Source of the DNA: Rhizobium terrae
GTDB lineage: Bacteria; Pseudomonadota; Alphaproteobacteria; Rhizobiales; Rhizobiaceae
Assembly (NCBI RefSeq): GCF_003425685.1
Contig: NZ_QJKM01000022.1
Location: 23,861 to 87,860, forward strand
Length of the DNA stretch: 64,000 bases
Direction of reading: 5' to 3'
Notes under the pieces: model-generated
Told to the model about the DNA's origin: nothing
What the model saw: only the letters and a program-made list of their open reading frames with translations
The model's database searches: none
Shown: positions 26,355 through 35,552 of the stretch, one piece after another
How positions within the stretch are numbered: the first letter of the stretch is position 1
Layout: every line of letters begins with the position of its first letter
Program-made: the position numbers and the translations under genes

Positions 26355-26397
26355 CGCGAGCGCGGGTATGCCCTGGGGCATGCTCCCCGCGCTCGCG
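26355..26397 (-). terminator. Large hairpin between binding-protein and amidohydrolase genes
   Basis: A perfect 12-bp stem (CGCGAGCGCGGG with CCCGCGCTCGCG) whose loop itself contains an inverted repeat lies 8 bp after the stop of the binding-protein gene. No U-run follows. Its position suits attenuation of the downstream operon or protection of the binding-protein mRNA. Confidence 0.6.
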
Positions 26398-26404
26398 CAA
26401 GCTC

Positions 26405-27979
26405 TTAGGCGAAGTGGGTCTTGCCGAAATTGGCATTGACGCCGGTCGAGGTGGTGATCAGATCCTTCAGCCTGTTGTCGTAGATTGTTGGATATTTCTG
26501 CTCGCACAGCCAGATAACGGGGGCTTCCTCAACCAGAAGCTTCTGCACTTCCGTATAGAGCGCCTGGCGCTTCTCCTGGTTCAGCTCGACGGCCGCCGCC
26601 TCGAACAGCTCGTCCACCTTCGGGTTGGAATAGCCCGATGTGTTGGAGAACATCACGCCCTTGCGTATGTTCGAGGAGATATAGGTGCGGGCGACACCGA
26701 GGGCGGGATCGCCGTTCTGGTAGAGCTGATTGCCGCTGATGTCGAAATCGCCATTGCTGACGGCCGCAACCCAGCCGGCCAGGTCATTGCTCTGTAGCTC
26801 GATCTTGATGCCGGCCGCACCGCAGGCCTGGCGGACATATTCGGCGATGCGGGTCCAGGTATCGCCTGCCGGTACCATGGTGAATTTCAAGGTCACGCGG
26901 GTGCCGCTGGCATCCGGCTTCAGGCCCATCTCGTTGAGCAGGGCGACGGCCTTCTGCACCGACGACTCGTAGGTCTTCACGTTGGGATCGTAGAAACGCA
27001 TCGACGAGGCGATCGGGCCGGTCGCGGCCTTGGCGAGGCCGAACATGATGCGGTCACGCACGAAGTTGCGATCAATCAGGTGCATCAGCGCCTGGCGGAA
27101 ACGCTTGTCGTTCATGGGGGGACGGCGGCAATTCACTTCCACCCACAGCATGGGCGAGAAGTATTCGTAGCCTTCGGTCGTCATGTCGAGATGCGGCAGG
27201 TCGGTGAGACGGGCCGCATCGAAGGGCTCGATGTCCTGCCATTGCGCCAGCTGCGCTTCGCCCTGTTCCAGGGACACGGCGCGCGAGGCGGAGTCGGGAA
27301 TGACGCGATAGAAAATTTCCCTCAGCTTCGGCTGGCCTTCGCGATAGTAGCCGTCGAATGCCTCGAGGCGGATATGCGAACCCTTGACCCATTCCGCTAG
27401 GCGGAACGGACCGGTGCCGATCGGCGGCTGCTCGGCCCCGGCCTTGCGGTAGTCCTTGCCTTCCAGCATATGGCGCGGCACCATCGGCGCAGACGCCGTT
27501 TCGAACGCCATCAGGAATGCCGGGAAAGCCTTCTTCAGCTTGAACACGACGGTATGTTCGTCGGGCGCGGAAATGTCTTCGCAACGGTTGAACACGTCAC
27601 GGGCGCGCGGATGGACTTCAGGCAGCATGGTCTTGCAGGAGAAAACGACGTCGGCGGAGGTGAACGGCTGGCCGTCATGCCACTTCGCATTCTTGGCGAG
27701 GTGGAAGGTATAGGTCAGGCCGTCCTCGGAGATTTCCCACCTGTCGGCGAGCAGCGGCTGCGGCGTCAGGTCCTTGGCATAGGACAGGAGGCCTTCGTAC
27801 ATCTTGCCGGCCACGACGCCGGTCGGCGTCTGCTGGTTGAGGCCGAGATTGAGGATCGGCGGTTCGGGATTGACGATGGACGTCAGCGTGTCGACGCTCG
27901 CCTGTGCGTAGGACTGCCCGGAAAAAACGGTGGCGCCGAACATGGCCGCCATCATCAGATTGAATTCCCGCCGATTCAT
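26405..27979 (-). CDS. ABC transporter solute-binding protein, family 5 (peptide type)
   Basis: Periplasmic binding protein of 524 residues. A signal sequence with an RR pair (MNRREFNL) ends near residue 26 (SYAQA). The mature protein follows the family 5 pattern: EPPILNLG at the start, YEGLLSY, and AKWHDGQPFTSADVVFS, which is the family signature. Ligands in this family range from oligopeptides to opines and glutathione. The neighbouring M20 amidohydrolase points to an N-acylated or conjugated amino compound. Confidence 0.92.
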   Translation of the reverse strand: MNRREFNLMMAAMFGATVFSGQSYAQASVDTLTSIVNPEPPILNLGLNQQTPTGVVAGKMYEGLLSYAKDLTPQPLLADRWEISEDGLTYTFHLAKNAKWHDGQPFTSADVVFSCKTMLPEVHPRARDVFNRCEDISAPDEHTVVFKLKKAFPAFLMAFETASAPMVPRHMLEGKDYRKAGAEQPPIGTGPFRLAEWVKGSHIRLEAFDGYYREGQPKLREIFYRVIPDSASRAVSLEQGEAQLAQWQDIEPFDAARLTDLPHLDMTTEGYEYFSPMLWVEVNCRRPPMNDKRFRQALMHLIDRNFVRDRIMFGLAKAATGPIASSMRFYDPNVKTYESSVQKAVALLNEMGLKPDASGTRVTLKFTMVPAGDTWTRIAEYVRQACGAAGIKIELQSNDLAGWVAAVSNGDFDISGNQLYQNGDPALGVARTYISSNIRKGVMFSNTSGYSNPKVDELFEAAAVELNQEKRQALYTEVQKLLVEEAPVIWLCEQKYPTIYDNRLKDLITTSTGVNANFGKTHFA

Positions 27980-28013
27980 TTATTCTCTCCTTTGCCGATA
28001 AAATGCTGTTGGG

Positions 28014-28049
28014 ATGCCGCGGCCCGCCCCCTTGGCTCCGCCGCGGCAT
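28014..28049 (-). terminator. Hairpin after the LivK-like gene
   Basis: ATGCCGCGGC pairs with GCCGCGGCAT (10-bp perfect stem, 16-nt loop) 9 bp beyond the stop of the LivK-like gene and before the family 5 binding-protein gene. It may separate the two transcripts or shield the first. Confidence 0.55.
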
Positions 28050-28058
28050 GTCGACGGG

Positions 28059-29291
28059 TTATTTCTTTGTGACCAATGCGCATGTGGACTTTGCCAGCGG
28101 CTGGAACGCATGTTCCGCATCGATCTTGGCGAGCAGCTTGTAATAGTCCCACGGCTTCTTGGATTCGTCGGGCTTCTTGACCTCGAACAGGTACATGTCG
28201 TGCGCCATGCGGCCGTCCTCGCGGATCGCGCCCTTGTAGAACAGGTCCTGCACGGGCAGTTCCTTCATCTTGGCCATCACGGCCTTGGTCTCGTCGGTGC
28301 CCGCGGCCTCGACCGCCTTGAGATAGTGGCGTACGGACGAATAGGTGCCGGTCTGCAGCATGTTCGGCATGGCCTTGACCTTGTCGAAGAACTTCGACGA
28401 CCAGGCGCGCGTCTCGTCGTTCATGTCCCAGTAGGAAGCCTCGGTGATGGTCAGGCCTTGCGCCTCGGCGAGGCCGACGCCGTGCACGTCGTTGATGAAG
28501 GCGGCGAGCGTCGCCAGCTTCTGGCCGCCCTGGGTCAAGCCGAACTGCGCCGACTGCTTGATCGAATTGATGGTGTCGCCGCCGGCATTGGCGAGCGCCA
28601 CGACCTTGGCACCCGAACTCTGAGCCATCAGCAGCGCGGAGCCGAAATCGGTCGTGCCGACCGGAAGGCGCGTGTTGCCGAGCACCTTGCCGCCCTGCGC
28701 CGTCACCACCTCGCCCGTGTCCTTTTCCAGGCTGTGGCCGAAGGCGTAGTCGGCCGTGACGAAATACCAGCTGTCGAAGCCGGCACCTACGAGAGCCTGC
28801 CCGGTGCTGTGGGCGATGGCATAGGTGTCATAGGCCCAGTGAACCACATAGGGACCGCATACGTCGTTGGTGATGCGCACCGAACCGGGCGAACTGAGCG
28901 TGATGATCTTGTTCTTCTGCTTTGCCACTTCGAGCGCCGCCAATGCCGGCGACGACGAAGCCACGTCAAGTATGGCGTCGAGCCTTTCCTCATCGAACCA
29001 CTTGCGGGCGATCGAGGCGGCGATGTCTGGCTTGTTCTGATGGTCGGCGAAAACCACTTCCACCGTCTTGCCGAGAACCTTGCCGCCGAATTCCTCGACA
29101 GCCATCTGCGCCGCCGTCACTGCGCCCTTGCCGGTGATATCGGCATAGACGCCTGACATGTCCTCGATCAGCCCGATGCGGATGACATCGTCACTGATCT
29201 TGCTATCATCGGCAAGGGCGATTGCCGGCATGACCGTCGTTGCCGCAAGGGTTGCCAGACACAAGCCCACGGTTGTTCTGTTGGATCTCAT
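28059..29291 (-). CDS. Branched-chain amino-acid type ABC binding protein (LivK-like), orphan
   Basis: Periplasmic type I binding protein of 410 residues. A Sec signal peptide ends near residue 27 (IALA-DD). The mature part reads IRIGLIEDMSGVYADITGKG, the standard opening of the leucine-binding fold, with SSSPALAAL in the hinge-side loop. No LivHMGF permease or ATPase genes lie nearby, so it must borrow a transporter encoded elsewhere or act as a sensor. It is the first gene of the minus strand block ending at 19622 and faces the divergent PucR-type regulator. Relatives bind amino acids, urea, aromatic acids or short carboxylates. Confidence 0.88.
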   Translation of the reverse strand: MRSNRTTVGLCLATLAATTVMPAIALADDSKISDDVIRIGLIEDMSGVYADITGKGAVTAAQMAVEEFGGKVLGKTVEVVFADHQNKPDIAASIARKWFDEERLDAILDVASSSPALAALEVAKQKNKIITLSSPGSVRITNDVCGPYVVHWAYDTYAIAHSTGQALVGAGFDSWYFVTADYAFGHSLEKDTGEVVTAQGGKVLGNTRLPVGTTDFGSALLMAQSSGAKVVALANAGGDTINSIKQSAQFGLTQGGQKLATLAAFINDVHGVGLAEAQGLTITEASYWDMNDETRAWSSKFFDKVKAMPNMLQTGTYSSVRHYLKAVEAAGTDETKAVMAKMKELPVQDLFYKGAIREDGRMAHDMYLFEVKKPDESKKPWDYYKLLAKIDAEHAFQPLAKSTCALVTKK

Positions 29292-29712
29292 TTAGGTCGT
29301 TCCCTCTTATTATTATTAACGCATCTTTCCGGATGCGATATGGCCGACACCTTAGGTAAGGCACCTCACGGCGTTCAATGTCTCGGAACCACACCTTCGA
29401 AGGTCAGTAGTGTCGATCATCGACAGATGAGCCCGAGAAGGATGAGGAGGTTAGTGATCTTGGCATCTATCCCGCAATGCCGCAGACATGGTGCGGCGCA
29501 GCGCGGTCTGCGACCCTCCGGGCGCTGAAAGGCCCGACTCCTACCCCGATCCGGCCATCGCTGCAAAAATTCCGGGCGCATATGTCGGGTAAATGTATCT
29601 GGAGCCTATTCATTGCCTGGGACTATGTGGATAAAATACGTTATCGGCGACGCGAAAACGTGGCAGTCCGATCGTGTGACCTGAATACGCGACCGCGAAA
29701 CGGAGAACGTGA
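29292..29712. other. 421-bp divergent control region
   Basis: Lies between the LivK-like gene and the PucR-type regulator gene. It holds a 6-bp stem (CGCATC/GATGCG, 29320-29337) and an AT-rich stretch next to the LivK start. No gene is supported: open frames running into the regulator gene have another phase and shadow-like composition. Promoters of both genes are expected here. Confidence 0.5.
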
Positions 29713-31719
29713 ATGTCCAGTGAAGCCGGCGCCGTGCCCGTTGGTCAGAAGACGAACGGAGGCGCAGAGGCCGCGCAATATTACCGGCGCCTGCTGGAAC
29801 TGCTCGGCAGCAATGCTCCGCTTTCGAGTTTCGAACAGCTGGCCGCCGGGGCCAAGGGCGTCGCCTGGGAGGACGGGTTCGCCGATTCGATCGCCGACGC
29901 CATCGCCACCGCGGTGCGGCTGCGCGAAAATTTCGAGCTCAAGCGCAAGCGCGAAGTCGAGCTCTCCGCCCTTTACGACACGGCGCGCGATCTCTCGGCC
30001 CTGCGCGACACCGACCAGATCCTGCAGGCCATCGTCCAGCGCGCCCGGCAGCTGGTCGGCAGCGACATCGCCTATCTCTCCGCTGCGGACGAGGAGCATG
30101 GCGATTTCTATGTGCGCACGACAGAAGGTGTGATTTCCCAGGATTTCGGCCGGATCCGCGTGCCCCGCAATATCGGCGTGTGCGGCAGCGTCGCTCGCAC
30201 GCGGCGGCCGTTCTATTCCAGCAATTACTCGGCAGACCGCAATTTCGACCACGATACCGGCATCGACCGGGCGATCAGCGGCGAAGGCATCATCTCGATC
30301 CTCGGCATTCCGCTCGAACTAGAAGCCTATGTGATGGGCGTGCTGTTCGTCGGCGATCGCTATGTCCGCTCATACACGCCGCAGGAGCGTTCGGTACTGT
30401 CCTCGCTCGGCACGTTCGCGGCGCTGGCCATCGAGAATGCCCGCTTGCTGGAAGAGGCGCAGCGCGCGCTGTTTCTCGCCAAGGACGCGAATTCGGCGCT
30501 GCGTGCCAAGGCGGATGATATCGAACAGGCCGCCGTCGCCCACGAACAGCTGACTGAACTGATCGCCCGCGGCGGCACGCTGGACGATCTCGTCGACCGC
30601 GTGTCCAATCTCCTGAAGGGTCAGGTCGGGGTGATCGACGAAACCCGCAACCTGATCTCGGGCGAAATGGCCGGTAGCCTCGGCGACGACGAACTGGCCC
30701 GCGCCGTGCGCGAAAGCGACCGGCTCGGCCGGTCCGTGGCACTTCCGGCCGCGGGCGGCAGCACCACGGTGGTCGCGGCGGTGATGGGCGGCTCGACCCG
30801 CTGGGGCGCGCTGGTGCTGAGCCGGGCCCGCCCCCTTTCGCCGTCGGAAACCCGCACGCTGGAGCGCAGCGCCATCGTCACGGGCATCGTGCTTCTGTCG
30901 CTGGACCGCATCGCGCAGATCGCCCATCGCAACGTGGTCGACACCGTCTCGGCGCTGCTGCGCGGAACCAGCGACCCGTTCTCGCCCGAAAGCGCGCGCC
31001 GCCTGCCTCCGGGCATCTCACTCTCGTGGCCCGTTACCGTCATGCTGGTGGAACTGGTGGCGATCACCTCGGCCCAGGCGTCTTCGGCGTTGCGTTCGAC
31101 GCTCGCCGGTCGCGACACGATCTTCGCCGAGTTCAACGGCGACCTGGCGATCGTCACCAACGCATCCGAGCCCGAGCAATTGGCGCGGCGGATATCCGAC
31201 AGGCTGGACGAAGCCTTCGGACTGCGCTTCACCGTGGTGATATCAGACCTGATCACCTCCTTCGACAAGGTGCCGACCGAATACGAAGCGCTGCGGCGCT
31301 GCATCAGCCTGATCCAGGGCCTCGACCAGCGGGGCCGGGTCGTGTTCGAAAAGAGCTTCTCGATCTACGCGCTGCTGTTCCAGAACAAGGGCGACGACGC
31401 GATCGCCTCCTTCCTGCGAACCTCGGTCGGCTCGCTGCTCGATCAGGACGAAAAGCGCAAGAGCCAGCTCGCCATCACCCTGCTCGCCTATCTCGACACC
31501 GGCCGCAGCCTGCAGAAGGCGGCGGAAATGCTGGGCATCCACGTCAACACCATGCGCCAGCGCCTCGACACTATCGCCCAGATCAATCCCGACTGGGCCG
31601 ATCCCGCCAAGAGCCTCGAAGTGCACATCGCGTTGCGCCTGCATGTGCTGCGGCAGGTGACCTGGGGCGCCCCCTCACCCGGCCTCCGCGTGATTTCACT
31701 GGACGCCGCAAGGGAATAG
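29713..31719 (+). CDS. GAF-domain, PucR-type transcriptional regulator
   Basis: Regulator of 668 residues. A short helical region (1-75) precedes a GAF domain at about 80-235, with the conserved NIGVCGSVARTRRP segment and GIPLELEAYVMGVLFVGDR. A linker and a second sensor-like region follow. The C-terminus (about 575-655) is the PucR helix-turn-helix: LLAYLDTGRSLQKAAEMLGIHVNTMRQRL pattern. Such proteins usually activate catabolic genes in response to a small ligand. Its position upstream of the HMG-CoA reductase operon and divergent from a binding protein suggests it controls one or both. No receiver or transmembrane part is seen. Confidence 0.85.
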   Translation: MSSEAGAVPVGQKTNGGAEAAQYYRRLLELLGSNAPLSSFEQLAAGAKGVAWEDGFADSIADAIATAVRLRENFELKRKREVELSALYDTARDLSALRDTDQILQAIVQRARQLVGSDIAYLSAADEEHGDFYVRTTEGVISQDFGRIRVPRNIGVCGSVARTRRPFYSSNYSADRNFDHDTGIDRAISGEGIISILGIPLELEAYVMGVLFVGDRYVRSYTPQERSVLSSLGTFAALAIENARLLEEAQRALFLAKDANSALRAKADDIEQAAVAHEQLTELIARGGTLDDLVDRVSNLLKGQVGVIDETRNLISGEMAGSLGDDELARAVRESDRLGRSVALPAAGGSTTVVAAVMGGSTRWGALVLSRARPLSPSETRTLERSAIVTGIVLLSLDRIAQIAHRNVVDTVSALLRGTSDPFSPESARRLPPGISLSWPVTVMLVELVAITSAQASSALRSTLAGRDTIFAEFNGDLAIVTNASEPEQLARRISDRLDEAFGLRFTVVISDLITSFDKVPTEYEALRRCISLIQGLDQRGRVVFEKSFSIYALLFQNKGDDAIASFLRTSVGSLLDQDEKRKSQLAITLLAYLDTGRSLQKAAEMLGIHVNTMRQRLDTIAQINPDWADPAKSLEVHIALRLHVLRQVTWGAPSPGLRVISLDAARE

Positions 31720-31758
31720 AATGTGAATGAGCGCTCTTTGGCTAGGCAGATCCCTCAG

Positions 31759-31799
31759 CCTCCCGTCATCCCGGATCAAGTCCGGATAACGGAGGGAGG
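31759..31799. repeat. Imperfect hairpin of rhizobial intergenic type
   Basis: An interrupted inverted repeat centred on CCGGA-TCAAG-TCCGG with outer CCTCC/GGAGG arms. The core resembles the GTCATCCCGGA...TCCGG elements scattered between genes in Rhizobiales. It lies 40 bp after the regulator stop, so it may also end that transcript. Confidence 0.45.
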
Positions 31800-32013
31800 G
31801 CTGGTGAGCCCGTCATAGCCAGGCGACTGCATCGCTCCCTCTCACCGAAACCGCTGCAGCCACATCGGCCGCCTCCCGATACACTCCAATCTCCGCTGCA
31901 CTGCGCTGTAGCAAGTCGACAGTTGTCGCCGACGGCAGTGTGATCCACCCACATTGGCTGCGCGAGAGGCCGCACATAGGTTCTGCCGAGATACACAGTG
32001 GGAGACCTGACTC

Positions 32014-33285
32014 ATGTCCGCGAACAGCCGCATTCCGGGGTTCTACAAACTTTCTCCGTCGGAGCGCTTCAAGACGGTCGTCAAGCAGAGCGGCGTGGCC
32101 GAAGCCGATATCGCAAACCTCGCGACGGCGGATGCGGAAATGCTGAAGATCGCCGACCGCATGGTCGAGAACGTCGTCGGCACCCTATCGATCCCGCTCG
32201 GCGTCGCAGCCAATTTCACCATCAACGGACGCGACTACCTCATCCCTATGGCGACGGAAGAGCCTTCGGTCGTGGCTGCGGCGAGCAATATGGCCTCGGT
32301 CGCGCGCCTCCATGGCGGTTTCCACACGTCGAGCGACCAGCCGATCATGATCTCGCAGATCCAGCTGGTCGGCGCGCGGGATCCGCACGGCGCCCGCCTC
32401 CGCCTCTATGAACGTCGCCAGGACTTGCTGAACCTCGCCAACGAACAGGACCCGATGCTGGTCAAGCTCGGCGGCGGCGCCAAGGATATCGAGGTGCGCA
32501 TCGTCGAGGCCGGCGACCGGACCTATGTCGTGCTGCACCTGATCGTCGACGTGCGCGACGCCATGGGCGCCAATGCGGTGAACACGATGGCCGAGGCGCT
32601 GGCGCCGCTCGTATCGGAAATCGCCGGCGCCCGGGTGCGCCTGCGCATCCTGTCCAACAAGGCCGACCTGCGCCTCGCCCGCGTGCGCGCAACCTATGAC
32701 GCCGAATCGCTCGGCGGCCCCGACGTGGTCGACGGCATCATCGACGCCTATGTCTTTGCCGCCGCCGATCCCTATCGCGCCGCGACCCATAACAAGGGCA
32801 TCATGAACGGCATCACCGCGGTGGTGCTTGCAACCGGCAACGACACCCGCGCGGTGGAAGCCGGCGCGCATTCGCATGCCGCCGCGTCGGGACGCTACAC
32901 CTCGCTGTCGCATTACGAAAAGGACGCGGCCGGCAACCTCGTCGGCACGATGGAAGTGCCGATGGCGGTCGGTCTCGTCGGCGGCGCCACCAAGACCCAT
33001 CCCGTCGCCCAGGCGGCCGTCAAGCTGCTCGGCGTTAAGAGCGCGCAGGAGCTCGCCGAAATCATCGTCGCCGTCGGCCTCGCACAGAATACCGGCGCGC
33101 TCCGGGCGCTCGCCGCCGAAGGCATCCAGAAGGGCCACATGTCGCTGCACGCCCGCAACATCGCGGTCGCCGCCGGCGCCAGCAGCGAGGAGATCGACGA
33201 AGTGGTCGCCCGCCTGCGCAAGGACGGCCATGTACGGATCGACAAGGCGGAGGCGGTGCTGGCCGAAATGCGGAGCGGCCGGTAA
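32014..33285 (+). CDS. mvaA: Hydroxymethylglutaryl-CoA reductase, class II (degradative)
   Basis: Enzyme of 423 residues converting mevalonate and CoA to HMG-CoA, or the reverse. All class II catalytic residues are present with a constant offset of six from the Pseudomonas mevalonii enzyme at the last three: E83 in TEEPS, K261 in HNKG, D277 in GND and H375 in KGHM. The ENVVGTLSIPLG and DAMGAN motifs are intact, and there is no membrane anchor. Alphaproteobacteria make isoprenoids by the MEP route, and an HMG-CoA lyase gene follows, so a catabolic direction (mevalonate oxidation, usually NAD-linked) is favoured. A good site GGAG lies before the ATG. First gene of a four-gene operon. Confidence 0.93.
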   Translation: MSANSRIPGFYKLSPSERFKTVVKQSGVAEADIANLATADAEMLKIADRMVENVVGTLSIPLGVAANFTINGRDYLIPMATEEPSVVAAASNMASVARLHGGFHTSSDQPIMISQIQLVGARDPHGARLRLYERRQDLLNLANEQDPMLVKLGGGAKDIEVRIVEAGDRTYVVLHLIVDVRDAMGANAVNTMAEALAPLVSEIAGARVRLRILSNKADLRLARVRATYDAESLGGPDVVDGIIDAYVFAAADPYRAATHNKGIMNGITAVVLATGNDTRAVEAGAHSHAAASGRYTSLSHYEKDAAGNLVGTMEVPMAVGLVGGATKTHPVAQAAVKLLGVKSAQELAEIIVAVGLAQNTGALRALAAEGIQKGHMSLHARNIAVAAGASSEEIDEVVARLRKDGHVRIDKAEAVLAEMRSGR

Positions 33286-33351
33286 TTGCCGGAGCAGATA
33301 GAAGGCGCGTCGCGATCTTTGAGGTTCCACGGTAGGCGATATCGAGTCCTT

Positions 33352-33380
33352 GCCCCTCACCCCCCTGCCGGGTGAGGGGC
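33352..33380. repeat. GC-rich hairpin repeat
   Basis: GCCCCTCACCC pairs with GGGTGAGGGGC (11-bp perfect stem, 7-nt loop) in the 264-bp gap between the reductase and CoA-transferase genes. CCCCTCACCC-type hairpins are a common intergenic element in rhizobia. Here it could act as an attenuator inside the operon. Confidence 0.5.
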
Positions 33381-33549
33381 AGCCGCCAAACACCGTGGCA
33401 TACCACTCCAAGATTCACACGGCACGCTTCAAGTCTTTGCTTTTTCGCATGCCGCTATGCAAAACCGCTACACACGTTTGCACGACATGCTTTACGGAAT
33501 TGCGCTTCATCGCAGGAACGAAAGCGCAATCCGCACTCGGGAGGATCAC

Positions 33550-34794
33550 ATGACAGAAAAACTCGACGAAATCGGTAGCTGGCGCAGCCGCCGGTCCGGT
33601 CCACTCGCAGGCGTGACCGTTCTCGATATCACGCGCGTCGTCGCCGGGCCGTTCTGCTCGATGCTGCTGGCAGATCTCGGCGCCACCGTCATCAAGGTCG
33701 AACATCCCGACGAGCCGGACTATGCCCGAACCTTCCCGCCCTTCGTCAGCTCCGAAGAGGCGCAACTGAGCGCGTTCTTCACCCAGTTCAACCGCAACAA
33801 GCTCGGCGTCACACTCAACCTGAAGTCGCCCGAAGGCAAGGAACTGCTGCGCAAGCTGGTGGCCAAGGTCGATATCCTGGTCGAGAATTTCCGCCCCGGC
33901 ACGATGGAGAAGCTGGGCCTCGGCTACGAGGTGCTCAGTGCCGTCAATCCCAGGCTCGTCTATACTGGGATCAGCGGCTTCGGCCGCACCGGGCCGAACG
34001 CCTCCAAGCCCGCCTATGACAATACCGGGCAGGCCGCAGGCGGTCTCTGGTCGATGAACGGTTACGCCGATCGCCCGCCGGTGCGTGTCGGAACCATCAT
34101 CGGCGACCTCTCCGCCTCGCTCTATGCGGCGATCGGCACCATCGCTGCGCTCCGTGAGGCCGAGCGTACCGGCAAGGGTCAGGTGGTGGACGTGTCGCAG
34201 CAAGATTCGGTGCTGACGCTGACCGAGAATGCCGTGGTGCGCTACACCGCGCAGAAGGAAGTGGCCTCGCCGCTCGGCAACGACCATCCGTTCGTCCGCC
34301 CCTACGGGCAGTTCCCCTGCAAGGACGGCTATGTGTTCTTCGGCGGCTATACCGATAAGTTCTGGGCGATCACCTGCGCCCTGTTCGACGAGCCGGAAAA
34401 CGCTATCGATCCCGAGATCGACACGATGGAGAAGCGCTTCGATCCGGTCGTGGCCGAGACGAAGGTCAAGCCGCTGCTCGAACGCTGGTTCTCCAGCTAC
34501 ACCAAGGCTGAACTGGAGGAGATGGCCGGCGACAAGGTACCGCTGAGCGCGATCAAGACCATTGCCGAAGTGGTGGAGGATCCGCACATCGCCGCCCGCA
34601 ACATGATCGTCGACGTGCCGATCGCCGGCAAGCTGATCGGCATGTTCGGCCTGCCGATCAAGCTGTCCGGCCGCGAGGAAGAGCCGAACGAAAAGGCGCC
34701 CGGCCCTGGCGAGCACAACGGCCTGGTGTTTTCGAAACTCGCCGGCCTGGCCGAAGACGAGATCGAAAAACTGAAGGCGGCCGGAGCGATCTGA
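33550..34794 (+). CDS. CaiB/BaiF family (class III) CoA-transferase
   Basis: Enzyme of 414 residues moving CoA from a thioester to a free carboxylate. The N-terminal fold reads LAGVTVLDITRVVAGPFCSMLLADLGA, and the catalytic aspartate is D157 in PAYDNTGQA. The start at 33550 has GGGAGG upstream; a frame opening at 33457 lacks one and runs through non-coding sequence. The TGATG junction overlaps the enoyl-CoA hydratase start. In this operon it could activate a branched carboxylic acid (for example a methylglutaconate- or HMG-like acid) for entry to the HMG-CoA lyase step; this is inference. Confidence 0.9.
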   Translation: MTEKLDEIGSWRSRRSGPLAGVTVLDITRVVAGPFCSMLLADLGATVIKVEHPDEPDYARTFPPFVSSEEAQLSAFFTQFNRNKLGVTLNLKSPEGKELLRKLVAKVDILVENFRPGTMEKLGLGYEVLSAVNPRLVYTGISGFGRTGPNASKPAYDNTGQAAGGLWSMNGYADRPPVRVGTIIGDLSASLYAAIGTIAALREAERTGKGQVVDVSQQDSVLTLTENAVVRYTAQKEVASPLGNDHPFVRPYGQFPCKDGYVFFGGYTDKFWAITCALFDEPENAIDPEIDTMEKRFDPVVAETKVKPLLERWFSSYTKAELEEMAGDKVPLSAIKTIAEVVEDPHIAARNMIVDVPIAGKLIGMFGLPIKLSGREEEPNEKAPGPGEHNGLVFSKLAGLAEDEIEKLKAAGAI

Positions 34795-35552
34795 TGAGCA
34801 TTTCCTACGAAAAGAAAGGCGCCGTCGCCACCATCCGGCTCAACCGGCCGGAGAAGATGAACGCGCTGACGCTGGCCATGTATGACGACCTCGGCCGGGC
34901 TTTCGCCGAGGCCAATGGCGATGGCGAGGTCAACGTCGTGGTTCTCACCGGCGCCGGCGAACGGGCCTTCTGCGTCGGGGCGGACTTGACCGAATCCATC
35001 CCCGCGCTGGCGGGAGGCCATTTCGACATTTCGCATTGGGATCCGGCCCATCTGAAGATCGAAGGCTTCTACAAGCCGGTGATCGCCGCGGTCCGCGGCC
35101 TCTGCATCGGCGGCGGCTTCGAGATGATGCTCGCAACGGATATCCGCATCGCCGCCAGCGACGCACAGTTCCAGCTGCCGGAACCGGTCCACGGCTTCGT
35201 GCCGGCCGGCGGCACGCTGGTGCGGCTGGTGCGGCAGGTGGGCTATGCCCATGCGATGGAACTGATGCTGACGGCCGAGCGCTTCTCGGCCGCCGATCTC
35301 GTGGCGCGCGGCGTCGTCAATCGCGTGGTCGAGACCGCCGAGGTGGAGCCGGCCGCTTTCGAACTGGCCGGCCGCATCGCCAGGCTCAGCGCGGGCGCGG
35401 TGCAGACCATCAAGGAAGCCGCACTGACGCTGCAGCACCTGCCGCTCAAGGACGCCTTCGCGCGGGAGGCGGCACTCGGGCAGCGCACGTTCGAGAGCGA
35501 GGATGCGCGACGCGGGCTCGCCGCCTTCGCCAATCGCAGCAAGGACGCATGA
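34794..35552 (+). CDS. Enoyl-CoA hydratase/isomerase family protein
   Basis: Crotonase-fold enzyme of 252 residues. The oxyanion-hole segments are FCVGADL (59-65) and CIGGGFE (104-110). Both acidic catalytic positions of true hydratases are present, E110 in GGGFE and E130 in LPEPVHG, so hydratase activity is likely. The stop overlaps the lyase start (ATGA). With an HMG-CoA lyase next to it, 3-methylglutaconyl-CoA hydration to HMG-CoA is the natural candidate reaction, but related branched enoyl-CoAs are possible. Confidence 0.9.
   Translation: MSISYEKKGAVATIRLNRPEKMNALTLAMYDDLGRAFAEANGDGEVNVVVLTGAGERAFCVGADLTESIPALAGGHFDISHWDPAHLKIEGFYKPVIAAVRGLCIGGGFEMMLATDIRIAASDAQFQLPEPVHGFVPAGGTLVRLVRQVGYAHAMELMLTAERFSAADLVARGVVNRVVETAEVEPAAFELAGRIARLSAGAVQTIKEAALTLQHLPLKDAFAREAALGQRTFESEDARRGLAAFANRSKDA

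Noticed and set aside
32185..33411. 408-codon minus-strand frame opposite the HMG-CoA reductase gene
   Set aside because: Antisense shadow; no start signal or motif, and the plus frame has all catalytic residues.
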